Origin: Patellaria atrata CBS 101060
Taxonomy: Eukaryota; Ascomycota; Dothideomycetes; Patellariales; Patellariaceae
DNA length: 35,383 nt
Direction of reading: 5' to 3'
NCBI GenBank assembly: GCA_010093705.1
Contig: MU006116.1
Location: forward strand, 1-35,383
Shown here in pieces: positions 1-12,449 of the stretch. Both the position numbers and the translations under genes were made by a program. Position 1 is the first letter of the stretch. The number at the start of each line of letters is the position of its first letter. The notes under the pieces were generated by a model, which was given only the letters and a program-made list of their open reading frames with translations, made no database searches and was not told where the DNA came from.

Positions 1-165
1 ATATTTAAATATTTTAATTATAAAGAATAACTAAATAATTAAATAATTAGAATAATTAAAGAAGAATTATATAATTTAAATATTTAGATATTTAAATATT
101 TTAATTATAAAAAATAACTAAATAATTAAGTAATTAAAATAATTAAAGTATAAATAACTAAATTA
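1..165 (+). repeat. Tandem repeat inside LTR A-i, period about 87 bp
   Basis: Two units begin at 1 and 88 with the same ATATTTAAATATTTTAATTA start. The same part of other family A LTRs carries one or two units of 86-89 bp (13375-13743, 33505-34027, 34544-35172) or units of a different 56-bp type (9698-10280, 34033-34517). It is therefore a variable-number region in the LTR. Confidence 0.75.
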
Positions 166-507
166 ATTATAAAGAATAAAAATATTTAAAAATAATCTTT
201 TTTTTATATATTTAAATTCTTTATAATTATTTTTACTATTAATTTTATTTATAAATTTAAATATTATAATTTTAAATTTAATTTTATTTATTATATTATT
301 TTTATATAATATATCTTATTTTATTATAAATATTACTTAAAATTAAGAAGTTAATAAATTATATTAATAATTTAAAATACTTTTATTATATATATTTTAT
401 TATTTTATTAAATTTATCTTTATAATTAATTATATTAAATAAGAAGTTAAATATATTTCTAAATTTATTTAACTTTATTTTAATAAATATAAACTTTTAT
501 TATAATA
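1..507 (+). mobile_element. Family A LTR, plus strand (copy A-i), cut by window edge
   Basis: This is the right part of a family A long terminal repeat. It matches the plus-strand LTRs at 9698-10280 and 34544-35172 over its whole length and ends at the same terminal TATTATAATA. Base 508 onward is minus-strand gag of another family A copy (A-ii), so this LTR was inserted into that gag. The first five bases after it (AATAT) are the candidate target duplication, but the partner lies left of the window. It may be a solo LTR or the 3' LTR of a full plus-strand element; the window cannot tell. It is heavily RIP-mutated, with almost no CA or TG. Confidence 0.8.
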
Positions 508-537
508 AATATATTTTAAAACTTTCTTTTTATTATT
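508..537 (-). pseudogene. Family A gag fragment (copy A-ii), outer piece
   Basis: These 30 bases align with the family A gag-region sequence near 9065-9095 and 32990-33020 and continue the same gag at 2377 once the Fot1/pogo transposon (540-2374) is removed. The piece is bounded on the left by LTR A-i. It is too short to recognise alone; the assignment rests on continuity across the transposon. It belongs to a fossil element. Confidence 0.65.
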
Positions 538-539
538 TA

Positions 540-593
540 ATATAAAGTATTATTAAATATTATATATTATTAAATATTATAGAATTTCTTAAT
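540..593 (+). repeat. Left terminal inverted repeat of the Fot1/pogo element
   Basis: It pairs with 2321-2374 on the other strand. Five mismatches in 54 positions were counted by eye. It starts ATATAAAGTATTATT immediately after the TA duplication at 538-539. In RIP-flattened DNA low-complexity matches are common, but this match runs through the mixed stretch around TTAGAATTT and sits exactly at both ends, which chance would not produce. Confidence 0.85.
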
Positions 594-749
594 ATAAATA
601 ATTTATTATAAAGAATATTAAATTAATTATTATTAAATTAAAAATTTATATAATTTATATTTATATTAAATTTAAAAGTCTTTTTTAAATTCTTTTTATA
701 TATTTAAATATTATATTTAGTCTTTTTATAATTCTTATAATATTATATA

Positions 750-2200
750 ACTAGTTAAATTATTTTATAATTATTATTATTTTAAGTCTTCTTTAATTAT
801 TAAAATATTATAAATATTTTAATAATTATTTTTATTAATATCTTATTATATTTTATTATATTATTATATTAAATTTACTTTTATTTATATATTTTTCTCT
901 TAATTATTATTATTAATTACTTTTTAAATTTAATAATATAAATATTTATAAATATATTTTTATATATTATTAATTTAACTTTTTTTATAAATTATATAAA
1001 TTTTAATTAAATTATAATAAATAATTAAATAATAAAATTTATATAAATTTTAATTATAATTTAAATTTAAATATATTATTTAAAATCTTTAATTATTATA
1101 ATATTTATAATAGTAAAAGTTTTAATAAAATATATAAATATATTTTAAAGCGATTTAATATTATTTATATATTAATAAAGATAAAATTTAATATTTTAAA
1201 AAGTTTATAATAGTTCTTCTTTATAAATATATTAAAAAATATATTTTTAAAAATTAATAGAAAGCCTCTTTTATTAATATAAAAGATATATTAATATATT
1301 AAATTTTAAATATATTAAAAGTATTTATACTTTAATAATAAAAAATAGATTATATTAAATAATTAAAGTATATATAATAAATAAAAAAATATATAATATA
1401 TTATAATTTTATTTTTTAAATAATAATTTTTAAAATTCTAATTAAAATAACTTTTATAAATATTAAAAATAAATAATTAGTATATTTCTATTATATATAC
1501 TTTTATATATATATTAAAGTACTTTAATTATTTAAAATTAAATATATTATTTATTTAACTATTTTTAAAGATTAAAATCTTTTAATTATATAATATATTT
1601 ATCTTTTTATATTATATAAAGATATAAATATAATCTTTATAAATAATAAAAAATAAAATTATATACTTTATAATATAAATATTTTAGATAATTATAATTT
1701 ATTTTCGATTATTTAATTAAATAAAATTAAATTTTATATATCTTTTTATATTTATAATAATTTTTATTAACTTAATTATATTTATTTAAAAGTTAATTTT
1801 ATCGAAATTATAAATATTATATTTAATTTTTATCTTTTTAATAAGTTTAAACTATATATTAATTATTTTAAGATTTTTTTTAAAATATTCTTTAATAATT
1901 CTTTATTTAATTAAAGATTATCTTTAATTTATTTAAATATATTATAAATCTTTTAAATTAATTTTTATTTATTTATTTTTTTACTTTATATATTTAATAG
2001 TTTATCTATTATATTTATTACTTTATATAGTTAAAATATAAATTCTTATAAATTAAGATTAAAAATATATTAAATAATTATTTACTTTTTAATTATAATA
2101 AACTTTTAATAATTAAATTAATAATTAATTTAAGTGAAAATTTAATTATATCTTTATTAAAACTTTTATAAATATATATTATATATAATAGCGATATATT
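750..2200 (-). pseudogene. Relic Fot1/pogo transposase (DDE family), minus strand
   Basis: Reading the minus strand, the spacing of recognisable blocks follows Fot1/pogo transposases. A region resembling the CENP-B-like DNA-binding part lies around 1850-2200. A block like the first catalytic box, reading NIYNFD, lies near 1790-1815. A long stretch matches the spacing of the block that includes QPGNRE. Degraded versions of the second (LILDGH-like, near 1460-1490) and third (QPLDVG-like, near 1345-1375) catalytic boxes follow, and a C-terminal block runs to about 1100. Almost all remaining codons are A/T-only and there are many in-frame stops, as RIP produces. No part can be translated as a working protein. 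Assignment is by motif order and spacing, not by a search. Confidence 0.6.
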
Positions 2201-2320
2201 ATAAATTTTAAAATTAGTCTTTTTTATAAATTTAAAATATAAATTTTATTTAATCTTTTTATTAAACTTTATTATTTTATTATTATTAAGATATTTTATA
2301 TTATAGTAAAAATAATAATT

Positions 2321-2374
2321 ATTAAAAAATTCTAAAAAATTTAATAATATATAATATTTTATAATATTTTATAT
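2321..2374 (-). repeat. Right terminal inverted repeat of the Fot1/pogo element
   Basis: Reverse complement of 540-593 with five mismatches. It is followed by TA (2375-2376) and then by family A gag at 2377. Confidence 0.85.
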
Positions 2375-2376
2375 TA

Positions 2377-2857
2377 TTATTTATTAACTTTTTTAAAGAT
2401 ATTCTTAAATATTTTTATAAACTTTAAAAATAATATAAAAAATTTAATTATCTTTTCTTTTTATTCTTTTTTATTATTTTTAAAATAATCTTATATAATA
2501 AATTTAAAATATTTTAAAATATTTCTTTAAAATATATTAATATATTAAATATATATTTATTATTATCTATTAACTTTATTTTTTTATAATAAATTTTTAT
2601 TTAAATAAAAAATTCTTTTAATTTATTTTATTTATTATTATAAAATATTAGTTTTTTAATTTTTTTAATTCATTTTTATAAAAATAATAATTATATAATT
2701 AATTATTTAAATTAATTTTTAAATCTTTAAATTATTTCTTTACTTTTAAATTTATTAATATATTTATATAATATTTAAATATATTTTTTATTTATCTTTA
2801 TATAATAATATTATATATAAATTTATTATATACTTTTTTATTATATAATAATTATAA
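2377..2857 (-). pseudogene. Family A gag N-terminal region (copy A-ii), main piece
   Basis: Collinear with the gag-proximal parts of A-iii (about 9100-9583), A-v (about 33020-33504) and, on the other strand, A-iv (10281 onward). Gag makes the structural shell of the virus-like particle. The piece is followed at 2858 by the end of its own 5' LTR, so A-ii lies on the minus strand with its 5' end to the right. On the left it continues at 508-537 beyond the Fot1/pogo insertion. It is a fossil with many breaks and one of the most A/T-saturated parts of the window. Confidence 0.7.
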
Positions 2858-2891
2858 TATTATAATAAAAGTTTATATTTATTAAGATAAA
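2858..2891 (-). repeat. 3' end of the 5' LTR of A-ii, split off by the A-iii insertion
   Basis: These 34 bp repeat the first bases of the next LTR (2892 onward): both begin TATTATAATA and run through GTTTATATTTATTAA. They directly follow A-ii gag. The last five bases (2887-2891, ATAAA) recur at 34518-34522. From 34523 on, the sequence carries on the same LTR where this piece stops, so this is the stub of an LTR interrupted by 31.6 kb rather than a simple duplication. Confidence 0.65.
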
Positions 2892-3393
2892 TATTATAAT
2901 AAGAGTTTATATTTATTAAAATAAAGTTAAATAAATTTAAAAATATATTTAACTTCTTATTTAATATAATTAATTATAAAGATAGATTTAATAAAATAAT
3001 AAAATATATATAATAAAGATATTTTAAATTATCGATATAACTTATTAACTTCTTAACTTTAAGTAATACTTATAATAAGATAAGATATATTATATAGAAA
3101 TAATATAATAAATAAAATTAAGTTTAAAACTATAATATTTAAATTTATAGATAAAATTAATAATAAAAATAATTATAAAAAATCTAAATATATAAAAGAA
3201 AGATTATTTTTAAATATTTCTATTCTTTATAATTAATTTAGTTATTAGTTATTCTCTATAATTAACACGATTAACGATTATTATTTAATTACGTAATTCT
3301 TTATTATTTATTTTATTTATAGTTTTTTTAAATAGTATTTCTTCTTTCTCTTTATTTATTATTTATATATTTTTATAATTTATAGTTATAATA
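2892..3393 (-). repeat. 3' LTR of A-iii
   Basis: A 502-bp LTR read on the minus strand, with ends TATTATA...TATAATA forming a short inverted repeat. It carries about one unit of the 56-bp-type variable region (around 3240-3300, including the surviving AACACGATTAACG). The 5' LTR of the same element carries three such units, so the two LTRs have diverged in repeat number. Left flank is ATAAA; right neighbour is the polypurine tract. Confidence 0.75.
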
Positions 3394-3410
3394 TTATTCT
3401 TTTCTTTTTT
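3394..3410 (-). other. Polypurine tract of A-iii
   Basis: On the minus strand AAAAAAGAAAAGAATAA directly abuts the 3' LTR. This is where plus-strand DNA synthesis is primed in LTR elements, and it fixes the orientation of A-iii. Confidence 0.75.
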
Positions 3411-3499
3411 AACTTTTATTTTAAGAGTTTATTTCTTTTATTTAAATATATAGTAAATATATTATCTATTTATTAAATTATATATATCTTTTTTCTCTT

Positions 3500-6400
3500 T
3501 TTTTTAAAATATTAAAAGTTAAATTCTATTTAATCTATTATCGATATTACGTTATCTATATTATTTTATATAGTCGTTTTATATTAACTTTTTATTTCGT
3601 TTATTATTATTCTTTTTATTTTTATATTATCGATATTCCTTTTAATTTCTATTCTAAATATCTTATTTATAGTTTAAAATATAATCTTATAGTAATATAG
3701 AAGAATTAGAATAAATTTAATATTTTAAAAGTTTAAACTTATTCTAAATTAACTATTATTAAGAATAAATAAGAATCTCTTTAAACTTATATATATTATC
3801 TTTATAAATAATTTTATTCTTTTAAAAAGAAAGAGTTTAAAATATTTTATTATAAGTTTAATTCTATTAAGAAATATAAAACTTTAGAGTAAATAATTAA
3901 AGAATAATAAATTTTTTTAATCGCTTTTTCTTTCTTTATTATCGTATCTCTTTTTAATTAGTCTAGTTTAAATTTCTCTATTTTTAAGAGTCTAAAATTC
4001 TCTAGTTTTAGTAATAAAATTATTTAAGTTTCTAATTATAATTTATTAAATATTTAAATAATTTCTATATATTATCTATATATTTATAGCCTTTCTATTT
4101 TACTAAATATTTATATTAACTATCTACTTATTATAGATTTAAGATTTATTTTATCTTATAAATATTTTCTTCTTTAAATTTTATAGGTTATATTTAGAGT
4201 TTAGTATTAATATATATTAATTCTAGAAGTAATATATAGAAAATTAAATATATCTTTATTCTTTATAATAACTCTAATTTATAATTAATTTTTTCTTTAA
4301 TTTATTTAATTTTAAAAGAATCGATTTTCTTATAGTCTAATTTCTTATTAGATCGTTTTATTTTAAAATTTTTCTATAATAAATAAACTTTATCTCTTCT
4401 TTTAAAGATTAATTTTAGCGATCTATATTAATTACTATACTTTATAACTCTTATTATTTAGAAAGTTATATCTCGTAATAATTATATATATAATTTCTTA
4501 ATTTACTTAACTTTTAATATTACTTTTTATAAAATACTTTAAACTATTCTCTACTCACGATATACTTCTAATTTAAAACTATAGTTTATATAAAAGGGTA
4601 AAATCTTTATAATATCGAATTTCGCGTTATTATATATAAATTATATTATTAGTAATAACTCTATTTAATTATTTTATTAGTAATTTATATAATTATATAA
4701 ATATTATTTTAAAGATTAATTTATTCTCTTAATTTAACTATCTATTTATAGATAAAAGCTCGTTAATAACTTATAATTTTCTTTTAAACTTTATATTAAA
4801 GTTTATTAAAATATTAATTTAAATAGTTTATCTTTATTTAAGATAATTTTTTTTAATATTTAATAATTCGCTAGTACTATTTTTATTATTAATACTACTA
4901 TTTATAGTATTATTATCGTCGTCTTTATTAGTATAAAGTAGATAAACTTTATTAATCGTTTTACGATAATTAATATTATATTATATTCTACTTTTATTAT
5001 TAAATCTTTAAATTCTAATAAATTTATAATAAAATTTATTATTATTAAGTTTTATACTCGCTTTAATAGCTTAATATATTATATTTATTTATTAAATATA
5101 TATTTTATACTCTTATTTCGTATATAATTATTATATTTTAAAATAATTTACTTTACTATACTTCTTATTTTTAGGAAATAATAATTTCTTAAAATTCTTT
5201 TTAAGGTTTTATTAATACTTTAATAATTATATATTAATGTTTTATAAATCTTTTTAGTAAAAGTCTTTTATAATATTATTAATATATATATAAACTTATT
5301 ATATAATTATATTTCTTAAATTATTTATATTACTCTAAAATTATTATCTTTTTAAAACTTCTCTATTATATTATTTTTTTAATAAGTATTATAAATTTAT
5401 TATTCTCTTATAAATTTAATTATTAGTATTATAGTTAATCTTAATTAATTATAAATAATCGCGTTATTTTCTTTCTTTAATATTATATTATATATTAGTT
5501 TTATTTTTTCTAGATAGTTAAATCTTTTATTTATAATATTAATTAATTTATTTTTAATTTTTAGTTTATAAAATATTTTAAAATTAAAAAATACGAGTAT
5601 TTCTATTTATTTTATTTATTTTCGATTTAACTTCTTTATTATAAGAAAATTTATTAGATTTTAATAATTTAACTAAATTTTTATAATATACTTAGATTCT
5701 TTAAGATATAATCTCTATTATTTAAATATATTAATAATTACTAATAACTCTTTATTATATATATTATAGTTTAATTTTATAGCTATAAACTTTTATAAAT
5801 AAAAGATTATTAAATATAATTATCCTTTCTTATTTAACTAATTTATATATATATTTAATATATAATTAGATATATTAGTTTCTAATATTATTAATTTCTC
5901 TAAATTAAATATAATTAAGATAGATATTATAATAAATTTCTTTTTAAATTTATTAAATACTTTTTATATTTTCTTTATTTAAATAAAGATATTTTCCTTT
6001 TTTATTAATTTTAATAGTAATATTATTATCTTTAAATATTTTTAGATAAACTTTCTATAATAATTTATAAAATTTAAGAATAATTATATATTTTTTATAT
6101 TCTTTAATATTAATTAATCTTTAATTATAATTATTTTTTTTAGATCTACTTATATACTTTTAATAATAATAATAAAATTTAGAAATTTTATTTCTTTAAT
6201 ATAAAATTTATATTTATTTAAATATATTAAAAGTCTCTTTTTTTATAATTTTATTAATACTTTTTTTATATACTTTCTATATTCTTTAAGTGTTTTATTT
6301 ATATATATTAGTATATTATTTAGGTAAATAGTTATTAATATATTAAAATATTTTTTTAATATATAATTAATCACTATTTAAAATATTATTAAAATATTAG

Positions 6401-7600
6401 TTAAGTTAAATAATATTATTATATATTTATATAATTTAAATTTTATTTTTATAATTATCTTCTATTTTTTATCTTCTTTTATTTTAATTCGATAGTAATT
6501 ATCTTAAATATTAAATTTTATAAATTATTTTACTTTTTATAATTTATCTTAAATTTCTAAGATTAAAAGTAATAAATATTTATTCTTAATTATAATATTA
6601 TTTAATTATTTATAATTAATATATAATTTTAACTTATTATTCTTCTTTAATATAAATAGAATTAGTGAAGTTATTAGATTTTTATTAAATTATATATATT
6701 CCTTTTTTAAGTTAATATAAATATATTCTTTAAATACTTTATATTATTTTCTTATTAATAAATAAATTAAATTAAATTATAATTTTATATCTTTTTTTAA
6801 TATTATTTTATAATTTTATATTTAATAATTTAGAAGTATAATTATTATATCTTTTTTAAATAAATCTTTAAACTTATTATACTCTTTAAATATTTTAAAT
6901 TTTTTAGAAATTTTTTTAATATTTACTTTTTTAAATTATATTACTTTTATATTTTTAGATTTATTTCTATAAATCTTTATTATCTTATAATATAAAATAT
7001 ATTTTATAAATATACTAATATCTATTTATTTAATATATCTCGTTTATTTAACTTTATTCTTTTATAAGATATTTTAATTAATTTAAATACTTTTTATTTT
7101 TTAATTAATATTTAAATTTATTATTTATAATTAATTTATCTTTAAAATTATATTTATATCTTTTAAATCGATTATAAAAATATATTAAATAATTATTTTC
7201 TCTTATATATTAACTTTTATTAATATAATTTTAAAGTTAATTAGACTTTATTTATATTTTATTTCTTTATTATTTTCTAGTTATAATAGGACTAGATTTT
7301 TAAATTTTATATAAAATATACTTTTCTTCTTTATTTATTAAGATAAGATAAATAAATTAATAGTATTATTATTAATTAATATTATTATTTTCTTATTATA
7401 TATAATAATATTTACTTAAAATATTCTATTATTACTTTATAAAATTTTAAGAAATTTAGTAGTTATACTTTTTAATTATTTTTTTTTAAATAACTTAATA
7501 GTTTTTTATATAATCGTGTATCGAGTAATTAGATTCTATATATATAATCTAGTATAGTTTATTATATTAGTTATAATATAGACTTTTATAATATTTTTTA
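3500..7600 (-). pseudogene. Relic pol region of A-iii (protease, RT, RNase H, integrase)
   Basis: The best-recognised part is reverse transcriptase, roughly 6700 down to 6030. Its opening block around 6630-6675 matches the Ty3-type block seen more clearly in A-iv near 13190, and its active-site region (YLDD/ILIY type) lies near 6315-6340. Protease is placed near 7320-7380 by alignment with A-iv. A zinc-binding block of integrase is recognisable around 5160-5250, with the catalytic core expected at about 5050-4600. Order PR-RT-RH-IN is that of Ty3/Gypsy elements. I could not see a convincing chromodomain in family A. The region is a fossil with many breaks. Confidence 0.6.
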
Positions 7601-7699
7601 TACTTTAATTCTCGATATTCCTATTTAATAATTATATTATAATTTAGATTACTTTTAATTTTTACTTTTTATCTTTATATAATATAATAATTATATTAT

Positions 7700-9583
7700 A
7701 ATTCTTTAATTATATATTATTTAAAGTCTATCGCGTTATATTTAATAGTGTACTCGATAATCTCTTTATTATTTTTAAGTATTTTTATTTTTTATAAAAA
7801 TATTTTTATTTTATAAAACTTTTTCTTTAATTCTTTATAATATTAATAATTTATACTATATTTATAATCTTCTTATATTATTACTATATATCTTATATAA
7901 ATTAATATTTAATAATATTATTTATATTTAAATTTATTTATATAATTAAAACTATTATATTTTCTATAATTATTTACTAATAACTCGAGTTTTTAATTTT
8001 TTTTAAATACTTTTATTTTATCTTTATAAATTTTACACTCTTTTATCTAGTATTAACTTTTAGATAAATATATATATATAAAATCTTAATTCTTAAACTT
8101 CGTTATAATCTTTTATTATTTATATTATAAATAATTACTCTCTTTATATTATATTTATTAAAAAATTAAATAATCTTCTACTTTTAATATAAAGTTTAAT
8201 TATTATTCTTTAATAATTATATTAATATTAGATTTAAATTTAATTAGTTTCTAATTATAAAACTTTTATTTAAATTATTATTATTATTCTATAATCTAAT
8301 ATATAAGATTTAATTTATTAGATATTTATATTTTAATTCTTTAATCTTAATTCTATATTAAATATTTTAATATTATATATATATATATATTTCTATATAT
8401 TTAATATTATTAATTATTTAAATATTATTAAAATATCTTTTTTTTTAACTAATTTCTTATTATTAAAAATAATATTAATAGTCTACTTATTTTTATTTAA
8501 TAAAATAATAGTGTTTCTTTAATCTTTTTCTCTTTTAGCGATAAAATTAATAATAATAATATTAAATATATAACTTTAAGTTATATATATTAATTATATT
8601 ACGAGAATAATTATATCTTTTATAGATAATTTTTCTTAAAATATTTTATTTCTCTATATTATAAATATATTTTATTTATAAAATATTCTTTTTCTTTTTA
8701 AATAAACTATTATTATTTCTTCGACTTCTTTTATTTTATCTATTATAATTAATCGAGATTTATTAAATTTTCTTAATTTTATTTATTTATAATTTTTATT
8801 ATTTTCTTTTTATATTTAATTATAATATTCTTTTATTTTCTCTTTTTCTATTTATATTTATATAATTTATTATCTATTTTAATTACTAAAATCATTATAT
8901 TTTATATTATTATTAATCTTTTATAATAAACTTATTTATTCTTTATTTCTTTCTTTAAATTTTAATAAAAAGTTATTATTAATAGTTTATTAAATTAATT
9001 TAATATTAATATTATTTATTAAAATATAATTATATATTTTAAAGTTAATTCTTTTTATTTAAATTTTTAAAGCTTTTTTTTAGTTATTTATTATTTATCG
9101 ATTTTCTTAAAAATATTTTTAAACGTTTCTTTAAATTTTAGAAATAATTTAAAGATTTTAACTATTTTATCTTTTTAATATTTTTTATTATTTTTAAAAT
9201 AATTTTATATAATAAATTTAAACTATTTTAAAATATCTTCTTTAAAATATATTAATATATTAAATATATATTTATTATTATCTATTAACTTTATTCTTTT
9301 ATAATAGATTTTTATTTAAATTAAGAATTCTTTTAACTTATTTTATTTATTATTATATAATACGAGTTTTTTAACTTTTATAGTTTATTTCTATAATAAA
9401 AGTAATTATATAGTAAATTATTTAAACTAATTTTTAAATTTTTAAATTATCTTTTTATTTTTAAATTTATTAATATATTTATATAATATTTAAATATATT
9501 CTTTATTTATTTTTATATTAATTATAATTAATAATATTATATTTAAATCTATTATATACTTTTCTACTATATAATAATTATAA
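7700..9583 (-). pseudogene. Relic gag region of A-iii
   Basis: It spans from the 5' LTR (9584) to the protease region and aligns throughout with A-iv (10281-12150, opposite strand) and with A-v (18000-19152 plus 32635-33504). Identification as gag rests on position and length rather than on a visible zinc knuckle. A short run of alternating T and A at about 8376-8394 also occurs in A-v near 18815, so it predates both insertions. Fossil with many breaks. Confidence 0.55.
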
Positions 9584-9697
9584 TATTATAATAAAAGTTT
9601 ATACTTATTAAAATAAAATTAAATAAGTTTAGAAATATATTTAACTTTTTATTTAATATAATTAACTATAAAGATAAATTTAATAAAGTAATATAAT
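9584..9697 (-). repeat. 5' LTR of A-iii, left piece
   Basis: The gag-side 114 bp of the LTR, starting TATTATAATAAAAG. It stops where the plus-strand LTR of A-iv begins (9698). The last five bases, ATAAT (9693-9697), recur at 34028-34032 just before the LTR resumes. About 36 bp found here in other copies are missing between the two pieces. Confidence 0.65.
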
Positions 9698-10280
9698 TAT
9701 TATAGCTATAAATTATAAGAATATATAGATAATAAATAAAAAGAAGAAAGAAATATTATTTAAAAAAATTATAAATAAAATAAGTAATAAAGAATTAAAT
9801 AATTAAATAATAATCGCCGGTTATATTAATTATCGTAAATAACTAATAACTAAAATAATTAAATAATAATCGTCGGCCGTATTAATCGTTATAAACGACT
9901 AATAATTAGAATAATTAAAGTATAAATATAATAAATTAACTATAAAGAATAAAAATATTTAAAGATAATTTTTTCTTTATATATTTAAATTCTTTATAGT
10001 TATTCTTATTAATAATCTTATTTATAAATTTAAATATTATAGTTTTAAATTTAACTTCACTTATTATATTATTTCTATATAATATATTTTATTTTATTAT
10101 AAATATTATTTAAAGTTAAAAAGTTAGTAAATTATATTATTAACTTAAAATATCTTTATTATATATATTTTATTATTTTACTAAATTTATCTTTATAGTT
10201 AATTATATTAAATAAAAAATTAAACGCGTTTTTAAACTTATTTAATTTTATTTTAATAAATATAGACTCTTATTATAATA
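9698..10280 (+). repeat. 5' LTR of A-iv (583 bp)
   Basis: It starts TATTATAGCTATA and ends TATTATAATA, matching the solo LTR at 34544-35172. It contains two 56-bp tandem units (see 9795-9910). The sequence after its end (10281 onward) is family A internal sequence. I could not recognise a convincing tRNA primer-binding site in any copy. Confidence 0.8.
9795..9910 (+). repeat. Two 56-bp tandem units in the A-iv LTR, with surviving CG words
   Basis: The units align with CGCCGG at 9815 and CGTCGG at 9871, a period of 56 bp. They stand out as small GC-bearing spots (CGCCGG, CGTCGGCCG) in otherwise flattened DNA. The same unit type occurs three times at about 34258-34425. Confidence 0.75.
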
Positions 10281-12150
10281 TTATAACTATTATATAATAG
10301 AAAAGTATATAATAAATTTAGATATAATATTATTAGCTATAATTAATATAAAAATAGATAAAAAATATATCTAAATATTATATAAATATATTAATAAACT
10401 TAAAAATAAAGAGATAATTTAAAAACTTAAAAATTAGCTTAAATAACTTACTATATAGTTATTATTACTATAAAAGTGAACTATAAAAATTAAAGAACTC
10501 GTATTATATAATAGTAAATAAGATAAATTAAGAGGATTTTTAATCTAAATAAAGATCTATTATAAAAGAATAAAATTAACGGATAATAATAAATATATAC
10601 TCGATATATTAATATATTTTAAAGAAGATATTTTAGAATAATTTAAATTTATTATATAAAACTATCTTAAGAATAGTGAAAAATATTAAAAAAATAAAAT
10701 AGTTAAAATCTTTAAATTATTTTTAAAGTTTAAAGAAATATTTAAAAATGTTTTTAAAGAAGTTAATAAATAATAAATAATTAAAAAGAAACTTTAAAAA
10801 TTTAAATAAAGAAATTAACTTTAAAATATATATTTATATTTTAATAGATAGTATTAATATTAGATTAATCTAATAAATTATTAATAATAATCTTCTATTA
10901 AAGTTTAAAAGAAGAAGTGAAGAATAAGTAAATTTATTATAAAAAACTAATAATAATATAGAATATAATAATCTTAATAATTAAAATAGATAATAGATTA
11001 TATAAATATAGATAAAAAAAAGGAGAATAGAAAAATATTATAATTAAATATAAAAAGAAAATAATAAAGATTATAAATAAATAAAATTAAAGAGATTTAA
11101 TAGATCTTAATCGATTATAGTAAATAAAATAAAAAAAGTCGAAGAAATAATAATAGTTTATTTAAAAAGAAAGAAAATACTTTATAAATAAAGCGTATTT
11201 ATAGTATAAAGAAATAGAATATTTTAAGAAAAACTATTTATAAAAGATATAATTATTCTTATAATATAATTAATATATATAATTTAAAGTTATATATTTA
11301 ATATTATTATTATTAGTCTTATTATTAAAAGAGGAAAAGATTAAAAAAATATTACTACTTTATTAAATAAAGATAAGTAAGCTATTAATATTATTTTTAA
11401 TAATAGAAAATTAGCTAGAAAAGAAGATACTTTAATAATATTTAAACTATTAATAATATTAAATATATAGAAATATACACGTGTATATAGTATTAAAATA
11501 TTTAATATAAAACTAAAGTTAAAGAATTAAAGTATAAATATCTAATAAATTAAACCTTATATACTAGATTATAAAGTAATAATAATAGCTTAAATAAGAA
11601 TTCTAGAATTAGAAGTCGATTAAACCCGAATTTAATATTAATATAAATACTAAAGAGTAATAATTAAATCTTATATTAAGAATAGAAGATTATTTAATCT
11701 TTTAATAAATATAATATAAAGAAGATAACTATTTATATTATAAATAATAAAAAATTATAATAAAATATAAAGACTAAAATCTTATATATATATATTTATT
11801 TAAAAGCGAGTATTAGATAAAAGAATATAAAATCTATAAAGATAAAACGAAAATACTTAAAAAAAAATTAGAAACTTAAACTACTAATAAACGATTATAA
11901 AAAGTATAATAGTTTTAATTATATAAATAAACTTAAATATAGATAATACTATTAAGTACTAATTTATATAGAATATATAATAATAATATAAGAAGATTAT
12001 AAATATAATATAAATTATTAGTATTATAAAGAATTAAAGAAAAAGTTCTATAAAATAAAAGTATTTTTATAGAAAATAGAAATATTTAGAAATAGTATAA
12101 AAACCACTAAATAAGCTACTAAATATAATATAATAAACTTTAGATAATAC
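10281..12150 (+). pseudogene. Relic gag region of A-iv
   Basis: Collinear with the gag regions of A-iii and A-v on the opposite strand (positions in A-iii and A-iv sum to 19864). The A- and G-rich plus strand agrees with the sense strand of a retrotransposon. One of the few ATG words of the window lies at 10748, but no long reading frame starts there. Fossil with many breaks. Confidence 0.55.
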
Positions 12151-12449
12151 GCGATTAAAGAAATATAGTATAATTACTATACCGCGTAAAGATAGAGAGT
12201 AGAAATTAAAAGTAACTTAAATTATAATATAATTATTAAATAAGAATATCGAGAATTAAAGTATAAGGAATATCGTAAAAATCTATACTATAACTAATAT
12301 AATAAATTACACTAAACTATATATATAGAATTAGGTTACTCGATATATAGTTATATAAAAAACTATTAAGCTACTCGAGATAGAAATAATTAAAAAGTAT
12401 AGCTTTTAAATTTCTTAAAACTTTATAAAATAATAATAAAACATTTTAA

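Larger units (their letters stand above)
540..2374 (-). mobile_element. Fot1/pogo-type DNA transposon, 1,835 bp, RIP-degraded
   Basis: A complete but degraded class II element. It is bounded by 54-bp terminal inverted repeats (540-593 and 2321-2374; 49 of 54 positions identical by hand alignment) and by TA dinucleotides at 538-539 and 2375-2376. Removing it and one TA restores continuous family A gag, so the ends are secure. The length (about 1.8-1.9 kb), TIR length (Fot1 has 44-bp TIRs) and TA target are typical of the fungal Fot1/pogo branch of Tc1/mariner. The minus strand carries a relic DDE transposase. Nothing else in the window matches it. It entered A-ii independently of the retrotransposon insertions. 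Confidence 0.85.
2892..9697 (-). mobile_element. Ty3/Gypsy-like retrotransposon A-iii, left and main part
   Basis: A nearly whole family A element on the minus strand. It has a 3' LTR at 2892-3393, polypurine tract at 3394-3410, internal region at 3394-9583, and the first part of the 5' LTR at 9584-9697; the rest of that LTR is at 34028-34517. ATAAA at 2887-2891 and 34518-34522 is the target duplication. Internal order on the minus strand is gag (about 9580-7700), protease (about 7400-7300), reverse transcriptase (about 6700-6030), RNase H, then integrase (about 5300-4300). It is heavily RIP-mutated and broken in very many places. It retains somewhat more C and G, including CG, than the younger A-v. 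Confidence 0.8.

Noticed and set aside
2858-2925. Simple tandem duplication of an LTR end
   Set aside because: Possible at first sight, but the matching ATAAA at 34518-34522 and the continuation of the same LTR from 34523 make an insertion within the LTR the better explanation.
3500-4100. Chromodomain at the pol C-terminus of family A
   Set aside because: I looked on the minus strand and saw no chromodomain-like spacing comparable to 26680-26830 in family B.
8376-8394. (TA)n microsatellite or AT-rich replication origin
   Set aside because: The same short run exists in A-v near 18815, so it is just part of the family A gag region. AT-richness cannot mark an origin when the whole window is AT-rich.
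9584-10280. Large palindrome or hairpin transposon end
   Set aside because: The symmetry comes from a minus-strand LTR piece (A-iii) meeting a plus-strand LTR (A-iv). The two arms differ and have separate boundaries.
10281-10310. tRNA primer-binding site of family A
   Set aside because: The bases after the LTR do not convincingly match a tRNA 3' end in any copy, and mutation prevents a firm call. The same holds for family B after 20854.
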